64,000 nt of DNA from an uncultured Selenomonadales bacterium. GTDB lineage: Bacteria > Bacillota > Clostridia > Christensenellales > QALW01. The notes under the pieces are model-generated. The model did not search any database, was not told the DNA's origin, and saw nothing but the letters and a program-made list of their open reading frames with translations. Positions 53,105 through 61,883 of the stretch are shown here, in pieces (within the stretch, counting starts at the first letter, position 1; each line of letters starts with the position of its first letter). The translations under genes were made by a program, and so were the position numbers. The DNA lies in assembly GCA_905200615.1 (NCBI GenBank), contig CAJKLB010000009.1, positions 1 through 64,000 of the forward strand. Reading direction: 5' to 3'.

Positions 53105-55382
53105 ACGCGGCAATATACTGATACAGTTCCTCTTCGTTCTTGGGTTCAGTGATTTTCCAATACGGCGGCAGCAAATATTTATAGGTTTTAAATCGCTGAT
53201 CCATTAATAAAATAAAGCCCGTATCTTCCGCGGTTCTGATGAGTCTGCCGGAAGCTTGGCAGACTTTATTCATCCCCGGATATACATAAGCATACTCAAA
53301 TCCTTTATGATAAATTGTTTCAAAATGCGTTCGGATTCTTTCACGCTGTAAATTGTATTGCGGAAGTGCTACTCCTACAATAATAATCCCTTTGAGTCCG
53401 TGACAATCAATGCCTTCACTGAAATGACTGCCCATTACCGCAAAAGCAAGATGATTTTTCCCTTGCAGAATTTTTTGCATAAACATTTTTCGATCTTCCG
53501 GTGAAGCATCTGCCTCTTGCAAAAATACAGGGATTTTCATCTGCTCCGCCACAGCTTGCATAAAGCGAAAAGACGGAAAAAACACCATAAGATTTCCCAG
53601 TGAAATTTCGCGGCATTTTTCTATTTTTTGCGCAATAACACCGTAAAACTGTTCCCGCATCGTATAACGGGTATCTATGCTGTAATCGGCAAGGATTAAA
53701 AGATGATCCGGATTAAAAGGATACGGTGCCGAAAAGCCAAACGCATCATTTTGCGGCAAAATACTGTTTTTATAGAATTCATAGGGGGTAAGTGTGGCGG
53801 AATAAAGAATAGACGCACAGCCTTTGTTCAAACTTTCCTGCAAATAAGGTGCGGGATCCAAACACTGAAGAACTATCTCTTGGCCAGACTGCTGATATAA
53901 AGCAAAATGTGTTTCTTTAAAAAAAGTAAAAAGCGTTTGAAAGCGAAAGGCATCCTTGATAAATAAAACAACATCTCCGGGAATGGATTGCTTTTGCATG
54001 AGCTCATTTGCCGTTTCGTTAACGGAAAGAATTCGGAACGCTATTTTTTTTACTTCTTCAGGTTCTATCGGCATTTCCGGTTCATTTGTTTTCAGTATTT
54101 TATTGAATTCCGTATACAATTTGGTCAGCTGACGATATAGTTTATTTTCCTTAGGGAGCATTTTTTTTATTTCGAAGAGACGTTTTTTGGAAAGTAAAGA
54201 AGAATACATATCCCGTCCGCGCTCAATTAAATTATGTGCTTCATCAATTAAAAATACATAGCGGCCGTCTTTTCCTTCAAAATACCGGCGCAAATAGACA
54301 ATAGGATCAAACAAGTAATTATAGTCCGCGATCACAACCTGTGCTTCCAGCGAAAGCTCTAAGGATAATTCGTGCGGACAGATTTCATATTTCTCCCCGG
54401 CTTCCTTAATTGTTTGGGGAGTAAAATTATCTTTTTTCAATATTTGCGGAAAGGCATCGTGTAACTTTTTATAAAAATTCCGGGAATACGGACATGATTC
54501 AGGCGAACAATCCTGCTCTTCCATCAAACAGGCCTTATTTTTTGCCGTAATCATACAACTTTTAATTTTTAAGCCTTTTTTTCGCAGTAAATTTAATGCG
54601 TCTTCATTAACCTGCATCGTCTGATTTTTCGCGCTGAGACAAAAAATCTTTTCGATATCTCCCTGTTCCATATTTTTTACGGCAGGGAAGAGCGCCATCA
54701 TCGTTTTTCCGCTTCCTGTAGGCGCCTGTAAAAAAAGTTTTCTGTTCTGTTTAATGGCCGAATAAATCTGTGCTGCGCCTTCATGCTGTCCTTTTCGAAA
54801 ATTTTCAAAAGGAAACGTAAGATGACGGACACTGCTAAAAAAATCATCCATGGCTTTTATTCGCAGATTTAAAATGTTAGAATAATCCGTCACCATTTCA
54901 TCAAAAAATTTTTGTAAGCTTTCAAAGGAAAAACGATATTCAAAATCAACAATTTCCTCATTTAAAAGACAAAAATAGCTTAGCCGCGCGCAAATACAAG
55001 ACAAACTATGTTCTTTTGCATAAATATAGGCATAGATCATCATTTGAGCCTTATGCGCGGATTTCAGCGGTGCTTCAATAGAGGCGGCACTGCAATAAGT
55101 TGATTTAATTTCGTGAATAAAATAATCCTTTTTATCGAAAAAGATACCGTCAGCTCTTCCTTGAATTTTCAAAGAAAAATTTTGGCATTTTACAATAAAT
55201 TCAAGAGGTACTTCTCGCTGATATTTAATGGTTTCTTTTTCACAATAAACATTCTGCAGCTTTTTATGGGCGGAAGTTCCCTGAATCATTCTGTCTACCG
55301 ACGGCATAACACCCAAAGATCCTTCGGGAAAACAATATTCGGCCAGTTCACCGGCAGATATCTGGATAAAAATATTTTCCAT
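53082..55382 (-). CDS. RecB-like nuclease fused to a DinG/XPD-type Fe-S helicase
   Basis: A protein of 766 residues. The N-terminus (1-180) has the PD-(D/E)XK nuclease residues His39, Asp78, Glu91-x-Lys93 and the QxxxY motif (Gln113, Tyr117) of the Cas4/RecB group. From about 190 an XPD/DinG superfamily 2 helicase has Walker A APTGSGKT, Fe-S cysteines (CMITAKNKAC, CSPESCPYS), DEAH box LIDEAHNL and motif VI QASGRLIRTAED. The start is ATG 55382 with AGGAGG upstream. It likely processes DNA or RNA:DNA structures in repair. No CRISPR locus is near. Confidence 0.85.
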   Translation of the reverse strand: MENIFIQISAGELAEYCFPEGSLGVMPSVDRMIQGTSAHKKLQNVYCEKETIKYQREVPLEFIVKCQNFSLKIQGRADGIFFDKKDYFIHEIKSTYCSAASIEAPLKSAHKAQMMIYAYIYAKEHSLSCICARLSYFCLLNEEIVDFEYRFSFESLQKFFDEMVTDYSNILNLRIKAMDDFFSSVRHLTFPFENFRKGQHEGAAQIYSAIKQNRKLFLQAPTGSGKTMMALFPAVKNMEQGDIEKIFCLSAKNQTMQVNEDALNLLRKKGLKIKSCMITAKNKACLMEEQDCSPESCPYSRNFYKKLHDAFPQILKKDNFTPQTIKEAGEKYEICPHELSLELSLEAQVVIADYNYLFDPIVYLRRYFEGKDGRYVFLIDEAHNLIERGRDMYSSLLSKKRLFEIKKMLPKENKLYRQLTKLYTEFNKILKTNEPEMPIEPEEVKKIAFRILSVNETANELMQKQSIPGDVVLFIKDAFRFQTLFTFFKETHFALYQQSGQEIVLQCLDPAPYLQESLNKGCASILYSATLTPYEFYKNSILPQNDAFGFSAPYPFNPDHLLILADYSIDTRYTMREQFYGVIAQKIEKCREISLGNLMVFFPSFRFMQAVAEQMKIPVFLQEADASPEDRKMFMQKILQGKNHLAFAVMGSHFSEGIDCHGLKGIIIVGVALPQYNLQRERIRTHFETIYHKGFEYAYVYPGMNKVCQASGRLIRTAEDTGFILLMDQRFKTYKYLLPPYWKITEPKNEEELYQYIAAFSHTSHQ

Positions 55383-55449
55383 AAACACCTCCTTATATAG
55401 TATAGCATCTTATAAAATTTAAGTAAATATGATTTATTTATACTCATAA

Positions 55450-55478
55450 TTGACTTCTATTCGACAAAATGCTACAAT
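55450..55478 (+). promoter_or_regulatory. Promoter of the CBM/GH99-like gene
   Basis: TTGACT (55450-55455), 17 bp, TACAAT (55473-55478). Confidence 0.65.
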
Positions 55479-55502
55479 ATTTATACTTAGGAGGAAAATC
55501 CG

Positions 55503-57257
55503 TTGAAGAAACTTGCTTTTTTTACGCTGTTTATCTATTTATGGTGTATGATAATACCGGTTTCCGCTTCTTCTGAATTACTGGAAAACGGCAGCTTTGA
55601 AAAAGGTTTGACCGGTTATTTTTACGCGGAAAACGGAGGGCAGTATCTCTATACTTCAAATGCGGCGGCTTCGGGTAAATATTCCGTATATCTATCCAAG
55701 CGGACAAGCCAAGACATTTGTATTCAGTATGATATAAAACAAATCTTAAAACAACACGGACCACAATACTATACATTTTCTATTTCTGCAAAACTGAATG
55801 AACCGGCATTTGATTATTCAAAATTCTGTGCCGTCATTAAAATTGTGACAACCGATCAAGAGTTTTTATATAAAAGTCAGGAAGAAAAAATTGTAAACGA
55901 AAAATTTACGTCCTGTAAAAGCAGTACGAACTTATTATGGCAGGGAGAAATTACAGAGGCTTATTTGTACCTGCAAAATTGTACGAAAAATGAGTATCCC
56001 AATATTTTTATTGATGACTTCTCTCTATCTTTTTCTATTGTTGACGTTCCTTCTTCTACGGATACACCTACTTTTTCATCCATACAGATCGGTGCGATAC
56101 GAAGAGATATTTGGGAGGATTCCTCCGTAGAGTCTAAGGCCGCGGCGTCCGCGCTTTGGCCGGAGAGATATCGTATGCTTTTTCCTTTTCATACAGCTTT
56201 GGGGGAAGAAATCCATTTCGGCCTTTATCAAGATATCATCGATATTGAAATTGATTTTGCCGAATATGCCGGAATTGATTTTTGGGCTTACTATTGGCTT
56301 GAAAACGGCGGTGCTTACCGAGCCCATAAAAAAAGCAGCAAAGCCTCCAGCGTAAAAATGTGTTTTATTTTAGAGCAAACAACTTCATTACAGCAAATAA
56401 AAGAGATGGCTGAATATTTTTCTCTGGATTGTTATCTGAAACTTTCCCAAAGACCGGTTCTTTTCTTAGACGGCGATACAAATACCTATAATAAACTCGA
56501 TATGCTTTCTCAGGTGTGCGCTTTGAAGGGAATACAGCTACCCTATATTATCTTAATGACACCAAGCTATCTGCAAAGCAGTGCAGAAGGAATCGATGCC
56601 ATTGTCCCGACAGGTGACAGTATAACAGAAAGTGATTGGAAAGAAGTTTTTTCTTATACAAAAGAACTGATACCAATGGTCTATTGCGGAAAAAATAAAG
56701 CGGATTATTGCACAGCGGACGAAATTATCAGCACCTTAAAAACCGCTCTTGATTTTTGCAAAAACACCAATCCGGGCTGTATTTTGCTAAATGCATGGAA
56801 TAGGAATGAAGCAGGCGCATGGCTCGTTCCTACGCTGAGCTTTAATGCTTCCGGAAACGCGATTATAGAAAACGGAAAGTATCGTTTGGATACTTCACGA
56901 ATAGAGGCCCTGCATAACTTATTGAATCCAAACGGAGAAACCGATATTTTACATCACTACAGTGCTTATTCCCTGCAGGAACCGCAGGATAACAGAACGC
57001 CCGCTGTTACCGAAAAACCACAGCCTTCCGGCAATGAAGCAGGGAACAACATAGAAAAAGAAACCGCGGAAAATATTTTAGTTTCTCCTCAAATTACTGC
57101 TTCGGAAGAAATTGTTGTTGCTACGCCCGAAGGATTTATGCGGCCGGTGTGGATTTCTTTGATTGCGGTATTTGTGGTTTTAGTTGCAGTTATTCTATTT
57201 GTTTTATGGAAAAGGAAGAAAAATCATGAAAAAGAAAGCGGAAATCATGGATCGTGA
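55503..57257 (+). CDS. Surface protein with CBM-like and WbsX/GH99-like domains
   Basis: A protein of 584 residues. Signal peptide 1-23 (LAFFTLFIYLWCMIIPVSASS). Residues about 25-175 resemble a carbohydrate-binding jelly roll (LLENGSFEKGLTGYF, YSVYLSKR). Residues about 190-470 resemble the GH99-like WbsX domain (HFGLYQDIIDIEIDFAEYAGIDFWAYYW; LNAWNRNEAGAWLVP). A Pro/Thr/Asn linker leads to a membrane helix near 548-569 and a short basic tail, so the protein is anchored outside the cell. TTG start at 55503, AGGAGG upstream. Its role in glycan cleavage is inference. Confidence 0.75.
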   Translation: MKKLAFFTLFIYLWCMIIPVSASSELLENGSFEKGLTGYFYAENGGQYLYTSNAAASGKYSVYLSKRTSQDICIQYDIKQILKQHGPQYYTFSISAKLNEPAFDYSKFCAVIKIVTTDQEFLYKSQEEKIVNEKFTSCKSSTNLLWQGEITEAYLYLQNCTKNEYPNIFIDDFSLSFSIVDVPSSTDTPTFSSIQIGAIRRDIWEDSSVESKAAASALWPERYRMLFPFHTALGEEIHFGLYQDIIDIEIDFAEYAGIDFWAYYWLENGGAYRAHKKSSKASSVKMCFILEQTTSLQQIKEMAEYFSLDCYLKLSQRPVLFLDGDTNTYNKLDMLSQVCALKGIQLPYIILMTPSYLQSSAEGIDAIVPTGDSITESDWKEVFSYTKELIPMVYCGKNKADYCTADEIISTLKTALDFCKNTNPGCILLNAWNRNEAGAWLVPTLSFNASGNAIIENGKYRLDTSRIEALHNLLNPNGETDILHHYSAYSLQEPQDNRTPAVTEKPQPSGNEAGNNIEKETAENILVSPQITASEEIVVATPEGFMRPVWISLIAVFVVLVAVILFVLWKRKKNHEKESGNHGS

Positions 57258-57756
57258 GGCAATAAATCGTGCATTAACACGGATTTCTCATGAAATTATA
57301 GAAAGAAATAAAGGAATCGATAATTTATTTATTATCGGCATCAGGCGCAGAGGAGTTTCTCTTGCAAAATGTATTTTGGACAAAATATCCTCTGTAGAGG
57401 GAAAAACACCGGAATACGGTGAATTGGACATTACATTTTACAGGGATGACCTTACGGAAGAAAAATATTCCGGGGTTAGAAAAAAGCCTTCGCTTCAGCC
57501 TGACGGTAAACGGATTGTGTTAGTAGATGATGTGATTTTTACCGGCAGAACCGTTCGAGCTGCCATTGACTGTCTTATGGATATCGGACGTCCTAAATGT
57601 ATACAGCTTGCCGTATTAATTGATCGAGGGCACCGAGAACTTCCGATACGGGCGGATTATGTAGGCAAAAATGTGCCGACCAGTCTGGATGAGGTAATCA
57701 AAGTCACTACCGATGAATTTGACGGAACACAGTCTGTTTCTCTGTACGAAAAATAA
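57226..57756 (+). CDS. pyrR: Bifunctional pyrimidine operon regulator/uracil phosphoribosyltransferase PyrR
   Basis: A protein of 176 residues. The PRPP-binding loop VLVDDVIFTGRTVRAA and DITFYRDDL are diagnostic. In Bacillus PyrR binds pyr mRNA to attenuate pyrimidine synthesis. Here no pyr operon follows and a terminator comes 30 bp later, so it would act in trans. The start ATG 57226 overlaps the surface protein gene by 32 bp. Confidence 0.95.
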   Translation: MKKKAEIMDREAINRALTRISHEIIERNKGIDNLFIIGIRRRGVSLAKCILDKISSVEGKTPEYGELDITFYRDDLTEEKYSGVRKKPSLQPDGKRIVLVDDVIFTGRTVRAAIDCLMDIGRPKCIQLAVLIDRGHRELPIRADYVGKNVPTSLDEVIKVTTDEFDGTQSVSLYEK

Positions 57757-57787
57757 AATATTATTCCTTTATCATTTTACTTTACTG

Positions 57788-57816
57788 AAGCACTGCATTT
57801 GCAGTGCTTATTTTTA
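57788..57816 (+). terminator. Terminator of pyrR
   Basis: Perfect 10-bp stem AAGCACTGCA / TGCAGTGCTT with TT loop, then ATTTTTATT. Confidence 0.8.
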
Positions 57817-57879
57817 TTGCATAAACACTTTCATTAGGGAGAAAATATTGCATATAAAGTAAAAAAAGGAGAATTTTTT

Positions 57880-60114
57880 ATGCAAGCAATCATATTAGCC
57901 GGAGGCAATGGAACTCGTCTCCGACCTCTTACACAGGAATTACCGAAACCTATGATCCCCGTACTCAATAAGCCTTTGATGGAATATACCGTAGAATTAC
58001 TGAAAAAACATAATATTGATGATATTGGTGTAACACTCAAATTCTTACCGCAATATATTAAAGATTATTTTACCGACGGAGAAAAATGGGGAACAAGAAT
58101 CACATATTTTGAGGAAGAGACTCCTCTGGGAACAGCCGGATCAGTAAAAGCGGCGGAAAATTTCATACAGGATACTTTTATTGTTATAAGCGGTGATGCG
58201 CTGACCAATATTGAAATTCCCAAAATTCTCGCGTATCACAAAAGCATTCATGCTGATGTCACAATTGTACTTTCTAAACAGGAAAATCCGTTGGAATACG
58301 GTGTTGTTTTAACGAATACCGACGGACGGATTACTTCGTTTTGTGAAAAGCCGCAATGGGAAAACGTAATTACAAACACGGTAAATACCGGTATCTATAT
58401 TATAGAAAAAAAGGTGCTTGAAAAGATTCCTGTCAATACTGTATTTGATTTCAGCAACGATCTTTTTCCTCTTCTTTTAAAAGAAAATGCCAACATATAC
58501 GGCTATATCACAGAGGATTACTGGAGCGATTTAGGTACGCCTGAGGCCTATCTCCGAGCACAGGAAGAGCTGCTTGACGGCAAAGTTTTCGGTAAAAAAA
58601 TGAATAGTATTTTTGAAGAAAATGTTTCTTTAGGGGAGGAAGTAAAAGTAATCGCTCCCGTATATATCGGTAAAAATACCGTAATTACGGGGAAAAGCAA
58701 TATAGGGCCATACGCAGTAATCGGAAGCGGTTGTATTATTGAAAATAGCCGTGTGGAAAACGCGGTGCTTTGGAATCAGGCTGTACTTACTGACAGTGAC
58801 TGTACACATTCGGTAATGGGCATGAAAACAAAAGCGGAAAAAACTCTTTTTGGCGGAAACAATATGATCGGTTCCCATGTAATTCTGAATCGAAACACCC
58901 AACTGATGACAGGAGCATCCGTTTTCAACAATATAGAAATCCAGCGCAATTCTATCATTGAAGGAAAATGTACAGCGGGGAAATGCACCGATACTGTGCT
59001 TTGGAACAACGGTGTCATTACAGGAATTTGGAATCATGATATTGATCACGGCACACTGGCTTCTATCGCTTCTTCGTATTTATCCTCAAAAATGCTTATC
59101 TGCAGTAATGAAGATCGTCTTGCAGGTTCTCTGGCAATGCTGATGGCTTCTTATTACAGTTTATGCGGTTCCACTGTCTATATATCGGTCTGCAACGTTT
59201 CTTCCTGCCGCTACTACGCCGATGTTTATAAAATGAAGGCCGTTTATATTCAAACATCGGGAGAAAACCTCTCGCTTGAGTTAATCGATGAGAAAGGGCT
59301 TACGATTCCTTCTCAGCAAGAGAAGAAAATTGACTTTAAATCCAACAGCTTCGCTTTGAAACGAGGAAAAATCATACGGTTACATTCGTTGGACGGTGAC
59401 TTTGAATATTTCCTGAATCATTCCATTCCGTTTTCGCGAAGTAATGTAGAATTATATGCTAAGGATGCCTATCGTCTGCATAATTTGGTGCATCGAAAAA
59501 CAACAGAGGTTTCCTTGCCGTTAAATCATCTTTTTCGAGCGGCCGTAAAAGCATCCAACGGCAGTGTACAAAGTATTTATACGCCGGACGGACGAAGAAT
59601 CTCTGTAGACGACTTTATGCGCCTTAAAATACGTCTTACGGCTTTTTTTGGCGGCAAAGAGGTGTTCCTTCCGGCTTATGCTTCAGAAGGACTTCGCACG
59701 TTTGCACAAACCAATGGTCTGCGGATACTCAGGCAGCTGCAGCACAAAGGCAACATGATGCAGCAGCTAAAAAGCTTTAACTGTTTTGCTGCTTTGTTGG
59801 AATTTGAACCTTCATTTTTTGCGGAAGCGTTAGCGTATTTTCTTGATTCAAAGGCGCTGGAGGCCCCCGGAGAAACCATCGTAACCAAAATGGATTTCGA
59901 ATGTGATCCCGGAGAAAAATGTTCCACAATTTTTGCGCTGAACAAAGATAAAAACAGCACCGGCATCCAAGCGGAATATAAGGGTGGTTATATTACAGTA
60001 ATTCCCGCCAATAACGGATATTCCTTTACTGCTTACGGTCGCTTTGCCCGTGAGGAGTATGCGGCTGATATTACGGAAGAATTTATAAAAAGCCGTATAA
60101 ACAGGGATAGATGA
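57880..60114 (+). CDS. Nucleotidyltransferase fused to a degenerate phosphohexomutase
   Basis: A protein of 744 residues. Residues 1-230 are a sugar-1-phosphate nucleotidyltransferase (AIILAGGNGTRLRPLT, KPMIPVLNKPL), closest to mannose-1-phosphate guanylyltransferases. About 245-375 are left-handed beta-helix hexapeptide repeats. From 380 the sequence resembles phosphohexomutase domains, but the catalytic Ser loop (TASHNP) is not found; the matching place reads IQTSGENLSLE. It is shorter than full-length fusions. So the mutase part is probably not catalytic. Ribosome site AAAAGGAG. The product could be an activated sugar for surface glycans. Confidence 0.85.
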   Translation: MQAIILAGGNGTRLRPLTQELPKPMIPVLNKPLMEYTVELLKKHNIDDIGVTLKFLPQYIKDYFTDGEKWGTRITYFEEETPLGTAGSVKAAENFIQDTFIVISGDALTNIEIPKILAYHKSIHADVTIVLSKQENPLEYGVVLTNTDGRITSFCEKPQWENVITNTVNTGIYIIEKKVLEKIPVNTVFDFSNDLFPLLLKENANIYGYITEDYWSDLGTPEAYLRAQEELLDGKVFGKKMNSIFEENVSLGEEVKVIAPVYIGKNTVITGKSNIGPYAVIGSGCIIENSRVENAVLWNQAVLTDSDCTHSVMGMKTKAEKTLFGGNNMIGSHVILNRNTQLMTGASVFNNIEIQRNSIIEGKCTAGKCTDTVLWNNGVITGIWNHDIDHGTLASIASSYLSSKMLICSNEDRLAGSLAMLMASYYSLCGSTVYISVCNVSSCRYYADVYKMKAVYIQTSGENLSLELIDEKGLTIPSQQEKKIDFKSNSFALKRGKIIRLHSLDGDFEYFLNHSIPFSRSNVELYAKDAYRLHNLVHRKTTEVSLPLNHLFRAAVKASNGSVQSIYTPDGRRISVDDFMRLKIRLTAFFGGKEVFLPAYASEGLRTFAQTNGLRILRQLQHKGNMMQQLKSFNCFAALLEFEPSFFAEALAYFLDSKALEAPGETIVTKMDFECDPGEKCSTIFALNKDKNSTGIQAEYKGGYITVIPANNGYSFTAYGRFAREEYAADITEEFIKSRINRDR

Positions 60115-60146
60115 CAAGCTTCGATCCTTTGCGTAAATTTAATTGC

Positions 60147-60175
60147 TTGCAAATTTTACCTAAATGATGTATAAT
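60147..60175 (+). promoter_or_regulatory. Promoter of the RNase J-mltG-rnhA operon
   Basis: TTGCAA (60147-60152), 17 bp, TATAAT (60170-60175). Confidence 0.7.
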
Positions 60176-60212
60176 TAAATGAAAATATTATACGCAAACA
60201 GGAGGCATATTT

Positions 60213-61883
60213 GTGGCGAAAAGTAAAAATAAACTTCGCGTAATACCACTCGGCGGCATTGAAGAAATCGGTAAAAATATGACGGCCATTGAGTACGGTA
60301 ATGATATAATTGTTGTTGACTGCGGTTCAATGTTTCCCAAAGAGGATCTCTACGGTATTGATTTGGTCATTCCCGACGTAACCTATTTGGAAAAAAACGC
60401 AGATAAACTGCGCGGCTTTGTAATAACACACGGACATGAAGATCATATCGGAGCAATTCCTTACGTATTTAAACAGGTGAATGCTCCTATCTATTGTACC
60501 AAGCTGACGCAGGCACTGATTGAAAACAAACTGAAAGAAAATAAAATGCAGAACCTTGTAAAGATTCATTGCATTCAGGCAAAAGATGTTGTTAAAATCG
60601 GCTGTTTTACCATTGAATTTATAAAAACCAATCATTCCATTGCGGGAGCTGTTGCTCTGGCAATCACAACACCGATAGGCGTTGTGATACATACCGGTGA
60701 TTTTAAAGTAGATTATACGCCGGTGGACGGCGACGTGATTGACCTTGCCGCTTTTGCGCGTTACGGTGAAAAAGGCGTACTGCTGCTGATGTCTGACAGC
60801 ACCAATGCTGAGCGTGAAGGCTTTACTATGAGTGAAAGCAAGGTAGGGGAGTGCTTTGAAAAATACTTTGACGAGGGAATCGATAAGCGTATTATTGTTG
60901 CCACCTTCGCCAGTAATGTACACAGAATTCAACAAATAATCGATCATGCTGAAAAATATAATCGTAAGGTTTGTATTTTAGGCCGAAGCATGGAAAACGT
61001 ATCGAAAATTGCCGCGGAATTAGGCGAGTTAAACGTCAATCCCAAAACAATCATAACGCCGGAAAAGGCCGAAAGCATGCCAAAAGAAAAAGTAGTGATT
61101 ATCACTACCGGCTCTCAAGGAGAACCCATGAGCGGTCTTTCCCGCTTGGCAACAGGGGATCATACAAAAGTAAAACTCACCAAAGGTGATATGGTGATTG
61201 TATCCGCTTCAGCAATCCCGGGCAACGAACGTATGGTTTATCGCGTAATCAATAATTTATACCGTTTGGGCGTTATTGTAATTTATGAAGCGCTTGATGC
61301 GGTGCATGTTTCCGGACATGCCTGCAAAGAAGAACTTAAGCTTATTTTAAGTCTTACAAAACCAAAATATTTTATGCCGGTGCATGGGGAATACCGTCAC
61401 TTAATGCAGCATGCATTGCTTGCTGAAAAACTGGGACTTGACAACGGAAATATTTTTATGCCGGAAATAGGTCATGTGCTGGAGATTTCCAAAGACGGCG
61501 CACGGTTTAACGGAAGCGTTCCCAGCGGTGTTATCATGGTGGACGGTCTGGGTATCGGGGACGTTGGCAATGTGGTTCTTCGGGATAGAAGAGTGCTCTC
61601 ACAGGATGGCCTTGTGGTTGTATGTATCACGCTTTCCAGTATTGACGGCGCTCTGCTTACCGAGCCGGATATTATTTCACGCGGTTTTATTTATATGAAA
61701 GATAATGAGGAACTCATTAATCATTCCAAACAGATTGTACAAACGTTTATTGAGGAATTAAGTAAGGACAAACTGCGTGACTGGCCCTATATCAAAAATG
61801 AGATAAGGCATCAGCTGAAAGAATTCCTGTATGCAAAAACAAAGCGTACACCAATGATTCTGCCGATGATAATTGAGATATGA
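60213..61883 (+). CDS. rnj: Ribonuclease J
   Basis: A beta-CASP metallo-beta-lactamase RNase of 556 residues with 5' exo- and endonuclease activity, central to Firmicutes mRNA decay. Metal motif THGHEDHIGA near residue 75, HTGDFKVDYTP, and the beta-CASP motifs SDSTNAE, ITTGSQGEPMSGLSR and MPVHGEYRHL. GTG start with GGAGG upstream. mltG overlaps its stop by 4 bp. Confidence 0.97.
   Translation: MAKSKNKLRVIPLGGIEEIGKNMTAIEYGNDIIVVDCGSMFPKEDLYGIDLVIPDVTYLEKNADKLRGFVITHGHEDHIGAIPYVFKQVNAPIYCTKLTQALIENKLKENKMQNLVKIHCIQAKDVVKIGCFTIEFIKTNHSIAGAVALAITTPIGVVIHTGDFKVDYTPVDGDVIDLAAFARYGEKGVLLLMSDSTNAEREGFTMSESKVGECFEKYFDEGIDKRIIVATFASNVHRIQQIIDHAEKYNRKVCILGRSMENVSKIAAELGELNVNPKTIITPEKAESMPKEKVVIITTGSQGEPMSGLSRLATGDHTKVKLTKGDMVIVSASAIPGNERMVYRVINNLYRLGVIVIYEALDAVHVSGHACKEELKLILSLTKPKYFMPVHGEYRHLMQHALLAEKLGLDNGNIFMPEIGHVLEISKDGARFNGSVPSGVIMVDGLGIGDVGNVVLRDRRVLSQDGLVVVCITLSSIDGALLTEPDIISRGFIYMKDNEELINHSKQIVQTFIEELSKDKLRDWPYIKNEIRHQLKEFLYAKTKRTPMILPMIIEI

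Noticed and set aside
53082..55382. Cas4 of a CRISPR system
   Set aside because: The Cas4/RecB-like domain is fused to a helicase and no repeats or cas genes are nearby.
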